A program made the translations under genes and the position numbers. From NCBI RefSeq assembly GCF_947623445.1, contig NC_135243.1:24374479-24438478 (forward strand): a DNA stretch of 64,000 bases. Direction: 5' to 3'. Positions 50,881 through 62,344 of the stretch are shown here, one piece after another. A model generated the notes under the pieces. The model was not told where the DNA came from, made no database searches, and saw nothing but the letters and a program-made list of their open reading frames with translations. Numbering within the stretch: the stretch's first letter is position 1; every line of letters begins with the position of its first letter. Origin of the DNA: Clavelina lepadiformis. Lineage: Eukaryota; Chordata; Ascidiacea; Aplousobranchia; Clavelinidae.

Positions 50881-51746
50881 AAAGGTTACAGGATACAATA
50901 TGCGGCCCATTATAGTGTGCTGCTCTGCACTCTACTGAGCGTTAATATGTACCAAATCTTTCTACAGTTCCTTTGTATTAGCTGTTCATTTAATCCAATA
51001 TGGTGCAAAGCAGCCCAGCTTCACATTGCTTTGCCTATAAAAACGGCGCCCACCAGCCAAATTTAGAAAACAAGACATGTTCAAGATTTAAGGTTCAAAT
51101 AAAGTTAGTTTTACAAAACAAATAAGCAGGTTTAACAAATGGTAGTGAAACTGAGCCAATTATAGGCTGCACACATGATATGGTATTTTTCATGAGTTCG
51201 TTAAGTCGCTATTTATGAGTTTGATTGTGACAGCATTATGGATCTGCCATACATAGATCGTGTCTATCCCCTTCATTCTGCGACTAAGTATGGGTTTAGT
51301 AATTACAATCTATATTGTTTCGTCTTAGTGTGATATTCGTTGGAATCTTTAAGGAAAAAGGAAAAAGGGTAACGGAAATACACGCTCCGTAGCGAGGACT
51401 CGAAAAGGTCTAAAACGGTTCGCTCCGTGGTAGAGAAGGAAATATCGCCCACTCTTTTCAGTCCAAAAATGACTAAGGTAGGCGGGCATGAAGCACGACG
51501 TTGAAAACAGATAATCCACAGTCCCGCACAAATAAGGCAATATCAGTTCCTTGAAAAAAAAGAAGTTGAGTTATTACGTCAATTTTATAATATTAGTATA
51601 TTAATATAATAGCCTATTATATAACCTGATAATATATGAATAAATTAATATAATATTAATTGAGCCAAGACTTCATATTAAGACGTCTGGCTGGTCTTAA
51701 GCGAACTCGAATTGTTGCAGAAAGGTTGTGGAATAGTGACATTATC
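50881..51746. other. Spacer between direct repeats
   Basis: No gene recognised; a very AT-rich patch (TTAATATAAT-type) lies at about 51590-51660. Confidence 0.35.
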
Positions 51747-52817
51747 AACATCTGAATTCTCAAGGAAACCAAGAAAGGAGAGGTCCACTGTTCAGAACTT
51801 GCTGTTTGCACTTTGCATGCAAACCTTTACAAAATCATGCGAAACTTTCCTACCAAAACCAACAGTTCCTATTCTTGCAAGCAAACGTTTCGTGCTTAAG
51901 TTATGACTTTATTCTTATGTAGTAAACGTAGACTTTCTGATTGAACCAGGAGCTCCAAATATCAACGACCACAGCACAGAATTTACCTGCACGATGAAAG
52001 CAAATTGGGAAAAGTGAGCGCGCTAAGCTCAGTTTAATCAGACTGCGTTTGGTTTCACTTCATTCGTAATTGGTTTTAAGATTCATTTCATTTTCTTTTT
52101 GTTTCATGTTACTTTGTGCTCAGCGCTTAATATTGAGTCCCAACCAAGAAAAGAGTTTATCTTGAGGCCACCCTCTCTAGACCAGTGGTCAGCAAACTTT
52201 TATTACGATGGACCAAGTTTTCACTTCATTAGCAATAAAGGCCAAACGCTACAAGCGAAACATACTTAATGCAGTAAATATTATTAGCTCAATAATAATT
52301 TTAATGTGCTTTTCTATTTTTCGCAGTAGAAATTATTTTTTGAAACTATTAGGATAAGTTCAGTTATTATTTAATCTAGTTACGTGCTTTCCCCAGGTTT
52401 TAGCGATATACGGTAACCTGCAATTAACAGACAGTTAGCAAATGAAAATACACTCGCATCGCTAATTCTTAGGGGTATTGCGTCCTTGAACCGGAAACGT
52501 GCATTCGTTTGTTCGAGCTAAGTTGAGGTTCCGCTAACGGCGAGATGAATATAGCAGTCAATTGTTAAGAAAGTGAAGGATTAGCGTTGTAAATGTGCAT
52601 TCTCAATATGACAGAACAATTAATGCTTTATGAGTGGGGGTTACTGGTTGTGTTTTTCAGATGTTTGCCGTTATGGTTGTGGTTAGTTAACTTTAGTTAA
52701 GATGGAAAAAACATTCAGAAGTGGATTGCTAGCTGTCCAAGTAAACCAGGCTAATAGACAAGAGCTCGGAATCTCTGAAACAAGAGCATCACTCACCCCA
52801 CATTTACAGGATTTACA
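51747..52817. repeat. Direct repeat of about 1.1 kb, copy 2
   Basis: Second copy of 49818-50880 in the same orientation, with scattered substitutions and small gaps. No conserved open frame survives between the two copies, so it is more likely a transposon body or old duplication than a gene. Confidence 0.8.
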
Positions 52818-54082
52818 GTAGGGTTAGTTCGGATATCAATAATTTTTACTATCCGGATAACGGATATATCCGTATATTTGGAATTTATCTAACCGGTTAA
52901 CCGGATAATAACTGCTAAGTGAGACAAACGATTTCAAAAGGTTTGCATGAAAAATGATTGGAATTGTGAAATTGAAATAGTGAAATTTACTACCACGTCA
53001 CAAAGAAAGCATAATGAATGATTCTTTTAATAGAAGACTGCATTCTCATGGCAAGCTAAAGTCTGTGAAGTGTCAGTTGAAAAGCTTTGATTACAACCTA
53101 GTTTGAAGTGACTAAATTTAAGAGATGGAATTTAAACGTTTCAAAAGTAATAATCCAGTTTGGGGCTACAACTCTTTGTTACATGACTCTTTGTTACAAA
53201 ACTCCGGTCCCGTCTACAGGATTCCACAATTGATACATTGTGCTTTATAAGGAGGGCGTTGCAGAAGCAGTGAACATTAAATTTGCGTGATTTTTCTCGT
53301 ATTCGCTCGTACTGCGCGTGTACGTAGATCTACAATAAAACTGGTGTCTGTAAACAAAGCTCCGTTTTCTTGGTTGTTTAGATTCGATGTCGTTAATTTC
53401 AATTTGTCGACGCTACTTTCGTTCTGTACAGTGCCGGTTGCCCGGTTGACGTCATTCGAAGAATAAATATTAGAGCCAAGATGCTATGACAATCTTCTTA
53501 TTGGCAGAAATTTGTCGTTGATGTTTAATTCATCTTTATCAATTTATATGTTATGAGTTTTGACCAACCTAGAGAGCTAGTGATGTGTATAACGTGGTAC
53601 TAGCCTCATGAAGAGAGAGAGAGAGCCTTTATTTATTAAACCAAAACCAAAACCATTAACATTTTTCTTCAGAAAACTTTATTTTTCGACTGTGATCGAA
53701 GCTTTAACAATAGAACCCACTGCACCCCCAGCTCATACTCATTGCATGATGAGAATGAATGTTGCAAGATTGATATTATTGAAGAAAAGAAAATGATTTT
53801 GCTTTCTCGGCATTTTCGTTGTACTATTATGTGGTTACTCAGAATTCATTGTGACATCATCATATTTCCTATTCCCACCGTCTCGAAATTGCATCTCACC
53901 AGCACAAGACTCTATAAGAAATGATCAAATGTAAAATATCAATAAGTGACTTAAAATATGACTAAATATTTAACTTGTGCATTTCATCTGAACTTAAAAT
54001 GTAAGACCTAAAATTTATAAATTAAGTGATATATATTATTTGCAGCCAATTTGAAGCACAAGACATGAATAAATTCGTTCAC
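52818..54082. other. No gene; worn hAT-like piece
   Basis: At about 52820-52915 repeated CCGGATA/TATCCG motifs (TATCCGGATAACGGATATAT) recall worn hAT-type termini. Nothing else recognised. Confidence 0.3.
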
Positions 54083-54498
54083 TGTGAAGGTATGTATTTA
54101 GAAAACTTTCAAAACTTGACAAAAACCGACAATAAATAGGTTACTTGTTTTGGCAAGGTAGCATTGTATTCAAAAAAATATATTGACAAGGTTTAATGCA
54201 ATGGAGTTTATCTTTAAACAAAACAAGAGACTTTGGTTGCTTTTAAAACCCTACAAAGTATTTAATTTATATTTCTACCAAAAATAACTTGCATATTTAG
54301 GCAATTGCTGATGGATTGCTAATTTTTACCAATGTGGTAATTATTAACAAATTATTCTATTTTTCCATTTTTAACTACTTATTCTTAAGTTAACAGAGTT
54401 GGTTGTTTCCAATCAAAAGACTTACATTCAAAACTCCTTCTTTTCACCAAGCACAATTACATGACACTCAAATTGTGTTTTTCATTCTGCTCGTGTAG

Positions 54499-56396
54499 GT
54501 AATTGTCAGCTTTACAAAATCAGATAAAATTTTCAATCCTACACTTTCTACCGCACTTGCAATATATTCAATCATTGATGAACTTATAAAACGTCACAAT
54601 ACTTGCATAAAGATCTGCAAACTACGCTGCGCTAACATCCGGAGACACTTGCATTTGCGGACAGGAAGTGACGCAATTTGCCCAACTCCAGTACACAAAT
54701 TGCCAAACTCCTTGCAGTGGAGGAACAGGAACGTGTGGTGGTGGTGATGCAGTTCAGGTTTTCAGAATCGTATCTCCTTGTTTTCAAGGTAAATTATATC
54801 AGAGACCTGCAGGTTTTTGTAGATCTACATCTGTTTCGTTTTTTTGCCTGAATGAATGACCCTGTAGTTAATTTGACTCGCTATACGCAAAGCAATTATT
54901 TGTTGCCATATATATTATGCCACAGTATTTAAAAATATTTAAAATTTTAGGACGTAATTTGTCCAACAATGTCGCCACATCCAGATTTTTGGGATGCTTT
55001 CGCTCGGTTCCAGATTCTAGTGATGACAACTATACTAGGAGAGAAAATTTGATTTTTCACGAATGCATATTATTCTGCGATATGCAAAACCTGCCGCTTG
55101 CAATAATAAACAATAAAAGTGAATGCATGTGTGGTCGGTTTAATAAGAGGTAAGTTTTGCTTATTATGTGGAAATATGGCATTGAATTATCTGGTGCGTT
55201 GAAATCCCTGTCTTGTTGGCAAGTTTGTTTTAAACAATGTTTTTGTTCTAGGACGAAATCATATTCCTAAAACATTGTAAACCACAATCAGAAATATATT
55301 AAAACTTTTGGTTTATTTTTCCTCGAACTTTTTTCCAGACTTAATCTGACGAACAAGGTGAGTTGCGACCAAACACACGTCAAAGTTTATCGGACATTAT
55401 CCGAGGATGCAAGATGTGACAACATCCGACTCCTTCCTCCTGCGAATTACAACCAAACCGTACTCACTAGTTTTCCAGGATCTGGAAACACTTGGACTCG
55501 TCATCTTCTCGAAAGAGCTACTGGCATTTACACTGGAAGTGTTTATGGAGACAAATCATTATACAAATCCGGTATCAACAGTTTTTACTTAATCATGTTC
55601 AAGCGAAAGACATTTTTCATTTTATTTTCGCATGTTGTAGGGTTCCTGGCTGAATTACCCGAGATATCGAAGGTCCGCAGTGTGGTTGTCAAAGATCACA
55701 TGCTTGACAAAAACACAATGACGTCATATCAGTCTGCAATTCTCATCATTCGAAACCCGTACGATGCCATGATCGCCGACTTTAATCGATTTGCATCCGA
55801 TGGACATCACACAGCAGTAGTGAGCGAAAAGCGATTTCAATCAAAAGGTAAATAAATTGAAAGGGTCAGTGCGCCATTACGTCACAAAAAAATTATCAAA
55901 CTTTTATGCTATGCCTTTTGTCGGGATATGTTGTAAGGCCCATGTTTTCCATGAAAACATTTCAAAATTTTGCTTTATGCCTGTTGTCATGCCTGTTGTC
56001 ATGCCTGTTGTCATTCTGTTCTTAGAGTTCGACGATCACTTCAAACGTATATCCTATGTATGGTTCAATTTGATTCGAAATGTGGTTACAAGTGGCAAAC
56101 CATTCATCATAATTGAATTTGGAGAACTGGTCAATGACCCCATTGCTACGACACTGAAAATGGTCGAGTTCCTGCAGAAGCACACAGTGATATCACCAGA
56201 CCATCTACAGCAACGTATTCTCTGTCTCAGTCAACAACTGAATGGAGAACATAAAAGAAAAAAACGTAAACTCACCATCAACCCATTTACCAAGGTTATG
56301 AAGCAGAAGTTTAATCGTGATATATATTTAGCTAGAATGCTGCTGAATGAACGAGTTGTAGACTTTTTACTGCCAAACTATGAAAGGAAGATTTAA
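54499..56396 (+). CDS. WSC-domain sulfotransferase, copy B (5' incomplete)
   Basis: Exons 54499-54788, 54951-55149, 55339-55571, 55641-55847 and 56026-56396; the last four join in phase from WSC domain 2 through the sulfotransferase to a stop at 56394-56396. Motifs: WSC (FLGCF..., CMCGRF), PAPS loop SFPGSGNTWTRHLLE, ATGIYTGSVYGD, IIRNPYDAMIADFNRF, then KPFIIIEFGELVND and a basic tail ending PNYERKI. By homology to WSCD1/2 it is a Golgi type II membrane sulfotransferase. The first WSC exon is problematic: the N-terminal half (HNTCIKICK) and the cysteine-rich half (YAALTSGDTCICG, CQTPCSGG, TCGGG) are in different frames, in both copies. Unless an unusual splice resolves this, the gene may also be inactive or use a later start. 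No anchor exon was found. Confidence 0.65.
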
Positions 56397-56565
56397 CTAA
56401 ACTTGGTATAAAACTGTCATTATAAGCAAATATGTTTGTCCGCTTGGTGGTTTAAATACTTTAGTAGTTAGAAAGCTGAGTTTGAAATAATACGACCTGT
56501 GTTCGATTCCCAGCACCACTTGTAATAGTTTAGGCCAAATCGTTAGCGATGCTTGCAACAAGGTA

Positions 56566-56700
56566 ATCTTTGTCTCAGTCAACAACTGAATGGAGAACGT
56601 AAAAGAAAAATATAAAAACTCATCATTGACCCATTTACCAAGTTGATGAAGGAGAAAGTTAATCACGATGTTGGTGAAGCAAAGGAGATACTTTGAGAGA
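56566..56700 (+). pseudogene. Loose copy of the sulfotransferase last exon, unit B
   Basis: Counterpart of 45887-46018, nearly identical. It ends at ACTTTGAGAGAGTGG, matching the tail sequence of the truncated copy near 48990. Confidence 0.65.
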
Positions 56701-56903
56701 GTGGCATTTCATCAATGAAAAATGAAAAATCATTATGTTGAAATTTGTTTCAAATTTTATAACTCGTTTTTACGTTACATAGCTTGAAAACGTCCAGAGT
56801 GTGATGAAATGATAGAATATTTGATAAAATCGAGCAAATATTTTGTCGGACTTAATGTGAAATGGAAAAATGTTTTTTGTTTTATGAAATGCTCTTATGA
56901 TTT

Positions 56904-58614
56904 TTATGAGTATAGGGACAGAAGCTTTACACAAACTGAATGTTCATCACCAGTTTTTCTTTTTCGTTTGAGCGTTTCTTTCTTCCAGACTAGATCTCCG
57001 GGCATGAGGTGATTGAGGTGATGTAACCTTGTGATTGTATCCTCGTCTAGTCTTTTCAGACCACGCATACCATGTGAGGGCCGATGGATTGGGCAGGCAT
57101 TGATCACATGGTCTGCTGTCTGCTCTGTGGCACCACACTTGCATCCTGGTGAGGGAGCCAGTCCCCATTTGTGCATGTCTGAACGAAAACGTCCGACGCC
57201 GGTGCGCAAGCGGTTGAGCCTGACCCAAACAGTTCTTGGGAGGAACATTCCCGGTGGGTTTGTGTCGGCGTCGGCTATGAAGTCACAGAATCTGGAGGAG
57301 TTGTTTTGCCACTCTGTGCTCCACATGTGGTTCGTCCAGTGCGCTCGTGACCTGCCAGTGAGATTGTTCAATGTGCTCCATGCTGTGCGGTTAGAGTGTG
57401 TGAAGTCGATTGATTCGACAGCCTCTGTCCAGCGGCGCTTCCTCTTTTGATCAAGCTTTTCTAGTAGGACTGTGGCTGATGTGTTGGTGTCGTCGCCCTG
57501 AGGGGCATCAAGGAAGTCGCAGTAGAGGCTTTGGCACTCCTCATCCCAGCACGGTATGTAGATCTTCCGACGGCCGCGGGGGATGGATGTTTTGCCGCAA
57601 ATGTTATTGCGTCGCAGAGCTCCTGGTAGCCTTCGTCCACGTGGATGGTGTGTGGCGGAGGTAGACGCTTGGCGGTTTCTTTTGTGTGGAAGCCGTAGCG
57701 TTTCCAGTCGGCCTTTCTGAAGTTCCAACGCTTAACCCGCTTGCTCGGAACAGGCAGTGCGAGTTTTGGGGTGCGTGACAAGCGAGGGTCGATGTTGGGA
57801 TCTTGGGAACTTAGCTAGCACACGTGTGTGCGGGTGTCGACAATCGGAGCCCGTACTTGCGAATGCCAGGTCTGGGTTTGTACCAGTGTTCCAGCGCCCG
57901 GAGAAGAAGCTAGCAGCACCCTTAGGATCGTGTAGTAGGGTGAGGTTGTTATTGGCTGTCCAGGCAGCCAGGCTTTCTCCATCGTTGTTGGTTGTTTTGT
58001 AGCCCCAGTCCGTGTGGTGGCTATTGAAGTCACCAATGTAGAGGCTGGGGTGGGGGAACACTGGTATGGCTGATGGTCTAAGTCGCAAGGGTGGGGGCTT
58101 GTAGATATTGATTATCTTGTAGCCTGTTATGTATACACAAAGCCACTCGAGCTCCGAATGAGCTGGGGATTGGTCTTCTAGGGTCCAGCTCAGTTGATCA
58201 TGGACAAACGTGGCGAGGCCGTGTTTCCTGCTGAGGATTGCGCCTGCGAGTGTGAAGTTGGTTATTACCAACTTATCCATAGATGTGCAGTGGGTCTCTT
58301 GGAGGACGATGATGAGGGCTTGATGTTTGTTGGCCAGGTGTTCTATGACGCTGATCTTGCTGGCGGTGATGCCCTCGGTGTTCAGCTGCAGGACGGTGGG
58401 TCTACGGTACTTTTCGACAGAGGAGCTGCCGCGCCCTGGGAAGGGCGTTTCCCTCGCCACCCTGCGCTGAACTCTGGTCCGGGTAATTGCTCGGTTTTGA
58501 CAAACTTCGCTTCGCAAATCTTCTTGTTAGATATGTTACTGACAGGGGGGACCACGTGAAGGTGCTTGTCTCCCCCCCCCCCAGTTCATCACCAGTAAGC
58601 TCCTATTTCAAGTT
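56904..58614 (-). mobile_element. Non-LTR retrotransposon without reverse transcriptase, copy B
   Basis: Its translated frames equal those of 46225-47935 (endonuclease 58517-57732, linker 57781-57461, C-terminal part 57728-56904), with the same two frame changes and the same missing reverse transcriptase. The copies therefore come from the segmental duplication, not from separate insertions. Confidence 0.85.
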
Positions 58615-59040
58615 TTTGCAAAGCATCTCCTTGCCTTCTAGACATTGACGAAAAGACAATTTTTTCAGATTCCGTTTGGTGTCATTTCATTTTTTAGGTT
58701 TCATATTGTTTTCATTCCTTCTGGTTTTAGGTCTCAATCGAGGTGGCTTCATGTGCATACAGATGGTTTAAAGCTACAACTGTCTAAATTAAATCGATGA
58801 TGTCATCGCGCTAATCTCAGTTTAATCAGACTCAGGCATCTTTTACTCACAAAAAATTATGTCGCAATATATACATCGTGTTGTCACAACTAGTTCGCCA
58901 CATTTTAACCGGCTGGACATTTTTACCAGACCAACATTTTAACTGGATTCTGCGGCTGAAGAAATTTTCTTTTAAAAGTTTTGTGATACTTAAAGATATA
59001 AACATATGAGGACAATGAAGCAAATATCAAAATATTAATC

Positions 59041-59549
59041 TGACGAACAAGGTGAGTTGCGACCAAACACACGTCAAAGTTTATCGGACATTGTCCGAGG
59101 ATGCAAGATGCGACAACATCCGACTCCTTCCTCCTACGAATTACAACCAAACCGTACTCACTAGTTTTCCAGGATCTGGAAACACTTGGACTCGTCATCT
59201 TCTCGAAAGAGCTACTGGCATTTACACTGGAAGTGTTTATGGAGACAAATCATTATACAAAACAGGTATCAACAGTTTTTACTTAATCATGTTCAAGCGA
59301 AAGACATTTTTCATTTTATTTTCGCATTTTGTAGGGTTCCTGGCTGAACCACACAATATCTCGAAGGTCCGCAGCGTGGTTGTCAAAGACCACATGCTCG
59401 TAAAAAACACAATGACGTCATATCAGTCTGCAGTTCTAATCATTCGGAATCCGTACGATGCCTTGATCGCCGACTTTAATCGATTTGCATCCGATGGGCA
59501 TCACACAGCATTAGTGAGAGAAAAGCAGAGTTCCTGCAGAAGCACACAG
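59041..59549 (+). pseudogene. Truncated sulfotransferase, second core of unit B
   Basis: Core segments 59041-59265 and 59335 onward. The PAPS loop is intact here (SGNTWTRH), unlike the partner at 48366, and IIRNPYDALIADFNRF is kept. After HHTALVREK the sequence jumps into the last-exon region (GAGTTCCTGCAGAAGCACAC) in the wrong frame and stops. WSC exons are absent. The deletion point differs from that at 48366, so the two truncated cores have partly separate histories. Confidence 0.72.
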
Positions 59550-59605
59550 TGATATCACCAGACCATCTACATTCTACAGAAATGTATTCTCTGTATCAAT
59601 TAATA

Positions 59606-59700
59606 ACTGAATTAATTAATTACAATTACACAAAATAAAAATGCTTCAATTACAATTACAATTACATTCAGCTCAATTACAAATTACAATTGATCCAACT
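59606..59700. repeat. AATTAC-rich array at duplication border
   Basis: Imperfect repeats of CAATTACAATTA lie directly at the right border of unit B, where similarity to unit A ends. The array could be a transposon end or the site of recombination. Confidence 0.5.
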
Positions 59701-62344
59701 CTGTTCTGCAGTGACCTGAACCTAGCCTGCCAGTTGTAATGTAATGTTATATTGAAATGCCAGGTAAAATTCTGCTGCAAAACATATCTTAGTCTAACGT
59801 CGTCGCCGTGACGTCATGCAAATGGAAAAAGGTGCATTGGAAAGTGACGTCATCACTTATGGACCTCTTCGGCTCATTGAAGGATAAATTTATTATAGAA
59901 CTGTCAAGCTAATCGAAAGTGACGTCATATTATGTCCATAAAATAATCCGCGTAGTTTATATGATTTCTATATGAAGGACAAGTACGTGAGGGAAAAGCT
60001 GAAAAATTTTTAATCCAACTGTCTAAGGTTAAAGACGTTTGCATTAGAACATACCAACTGAAAGTGCAACATTGGCGAAATATTTGCTCTTTTTATCCAG
60101 AAGAGCTCGAACGTTTATCAAACAAATTACACTTGCAGAATCTCGAACGAAGGTGATTTTATACAGCATCAGCCGCCCGGTAACCTTTGCAAGTTGAAGA
60201 TGGAAGATGAAGGCCCGCAGGAAGGTTTAAGATGTTGTCAGCAATTAAGGAGTGTCAGGAAGTGTAAAATTGTTCATTGCATCTTTCGTTGCTCTAGACT
60301 AGAAAGAAACGATGATATTTTGCTAAATCGCATAAAGATCCTTGGCAGGGTATTTGCCATCTTGGTTTACTCTTGTTTGACCTGGCAACTTATGCCAAAT
60401 ACAAGCCAAAACAGTACATGATAAACAATGGGAAAATTTGCCAAATGGAAAAAGCAAACGCAGATAAGCTGAGTTCTTATTTGTTAGCGTTTGGTACAGT
60501 TTACCAAATATATATATGTTCACGTGATGTGGAGTTGCCGTAAAGTTCAAAGTGGTAAAGTGACTTGATAGCTCATACGCAGGGTTGCCGTCCTTATTTG
60601 TAACATTTGTCCTTATTTTAAAGGTCAGTGCGTTAGAAAATATTTTTGTCTTTTTTTCTGAGAAATGTCCTTATTTTTGCTTTAATATGAGGGTAGAGGT
60701 TATTTCTTTTTTGGGCATTTCGACACCTTTATTATACCGTTTTAGACAAAAGAGATACCAAAATTAAGAACACGCAAATAGCGTCTCGTCTTCTCTTGTT
60801 GTGCACTTAAGGTAGTATTCTTGTTTCGTTTCCTAGTCGTCCACATTTTTAAGTCCAGACCGATGGCAACCCTGGCTATGTGCCCACAAACCCGAGAGAT
60901 GAATAAACAGACACAACGACCCATTTACTTAAAGAATGTGACAAATTCACCTTATGAAGGTCACGCAGCACAAAATTGAACGTAGGCGGTTAGGTCATGA
61001 TTTTAATTCTTTAACATTTCCTTGTGAGTTAAAATAGAATGTCGACATCACACCTAACCTAAATTTCACAGTTTCTTTCACGGTTTTTACATGAATTGGG
61101 CATTCCCCTAATTTAAGAAACAGAGGTACCGGTTATTTTTTAAATGTGGGGTGCATACGGTTTTATCTCAAATTCAGAATGTCGAAACGGCGGTAAGAGG
61201 TAACGGAATGTAATCAATGATTCCAACACGTGACTTGATCTGACCTGGCCGTAAATTTTCAAGAGCCACATTTCCAGTTTACGTTTATATTTATAACATA
61301 AATTTATGTGTTTATTGGTTTGTAAAGTATAAGGCAATACTGTAGTTGGTTAGTTTTCAAATTATCATTGTTACTGTTGCGTAACAATAACGATTACACT
61401 TTCATTGTTACCGTTATTGTCACGCACTAAATGCAAGAAATCCATTGGCTTACTTTTAACAACCCTGCTTGAAAGACGACAAGACTAGTGCAAGAAAAGA
61501 TAAACACGAAACCTAGGGTTTAATTTCGAGCTCTCCACTGAAACTACTCAGGCAAGATTTTTCTTAGGTGCAAGATTCGCCGTCGACGACTCGCGGTCGC
61601 GCATCTTGTTGTTTTGTACTGAAACCGGCATTGTGGAATAAACAAAGGCATTATCTCCAGTGCAAACAATGCAACGGTCAACAGCACTAACAGCGACAAC
61701 GACCGACTTGTGAGACAAAAGCTTCTCGCTTCTCAAGCTGGGCTAGTGTGAGGTTAATCACGTGACGCACCGTAAGTGCGAGATTGTTAACCAGTAGCGG
61801 TCAGCGGGGAATGAAATTATCCGCAACAACGACTCATATACCGCGTAACGTCAAATCTTTGTCAATTGTTCCGACACAAATGCAACAAAAGGGGCGAGAT
61901 GCAAAGAAAAAAGGTCGCGATTAAAAGCCATTGGTTATTTATTATTAGAAAAAATATAATCCCAGGGTAGAAAATGCCACTTCAGCCGCCCATCTTAGGC
62001 GTCCATGGTTGTCAATTTGGGCTAAGTTCAGATTATTACGTCAGAACGTCTTCGTCAAACTACAAAAATCAGCATCGAATGAACAGTTTTTTTTCCGGTG
62101 AAATAGTGACAGCCTTAGATTGACACGACATGCAGCATACGACGAGCTACATATGCGTCGGTCTGCGAAGCTACTTTTGTTTTTAGAAAATCGAAAATCG
62201 TGGTTTGCGTTGTTTCTATTTGGAAAGATTTTATGCTTAATTTTGACTGATGAGTGTTCTCACCACTGTATTATTATCACAGAACCTTTCTATACACAGC
62301 ATCTTGTGTAGGATAACGTTTGTATAAAGATCTGCAGCCAGAGA
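59701..62344. other. Intergenic, one MITE
   Basis: No gene recognised. Three TGACGTCA sites cluster at 59809-59927. The only defined element is the MITE at 60580-60874. Confidence 0.35.
60580..60874. mobile_element. MITE with CAGGGTTGCC ends
   Basis: Starts CAGGGTTGCCGTCC and ends GATGGCAACCCTG, giving 10-bp inverted ends of hAT type; the interior repeats TCCTTATTT. The flanking 8-mers (CTCATACG and GCTATGTG) do not match, so the insertion is old or one border has been lost. Confidence 0.5.

Larger units (their letters stand above)
54083..59605 (+). repeat. Segmental duplication, unit B
   Basis: Second copy of 43530-48880, starting at CACTGTGAAGGTAT and ending around CTCTGTATCAATTAA. Beyond the end, unit A continues into a sulfotransferase tail while unit B changes to an AATTAC-rich array, marking the breakpoint. 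Confidence 0.9.
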
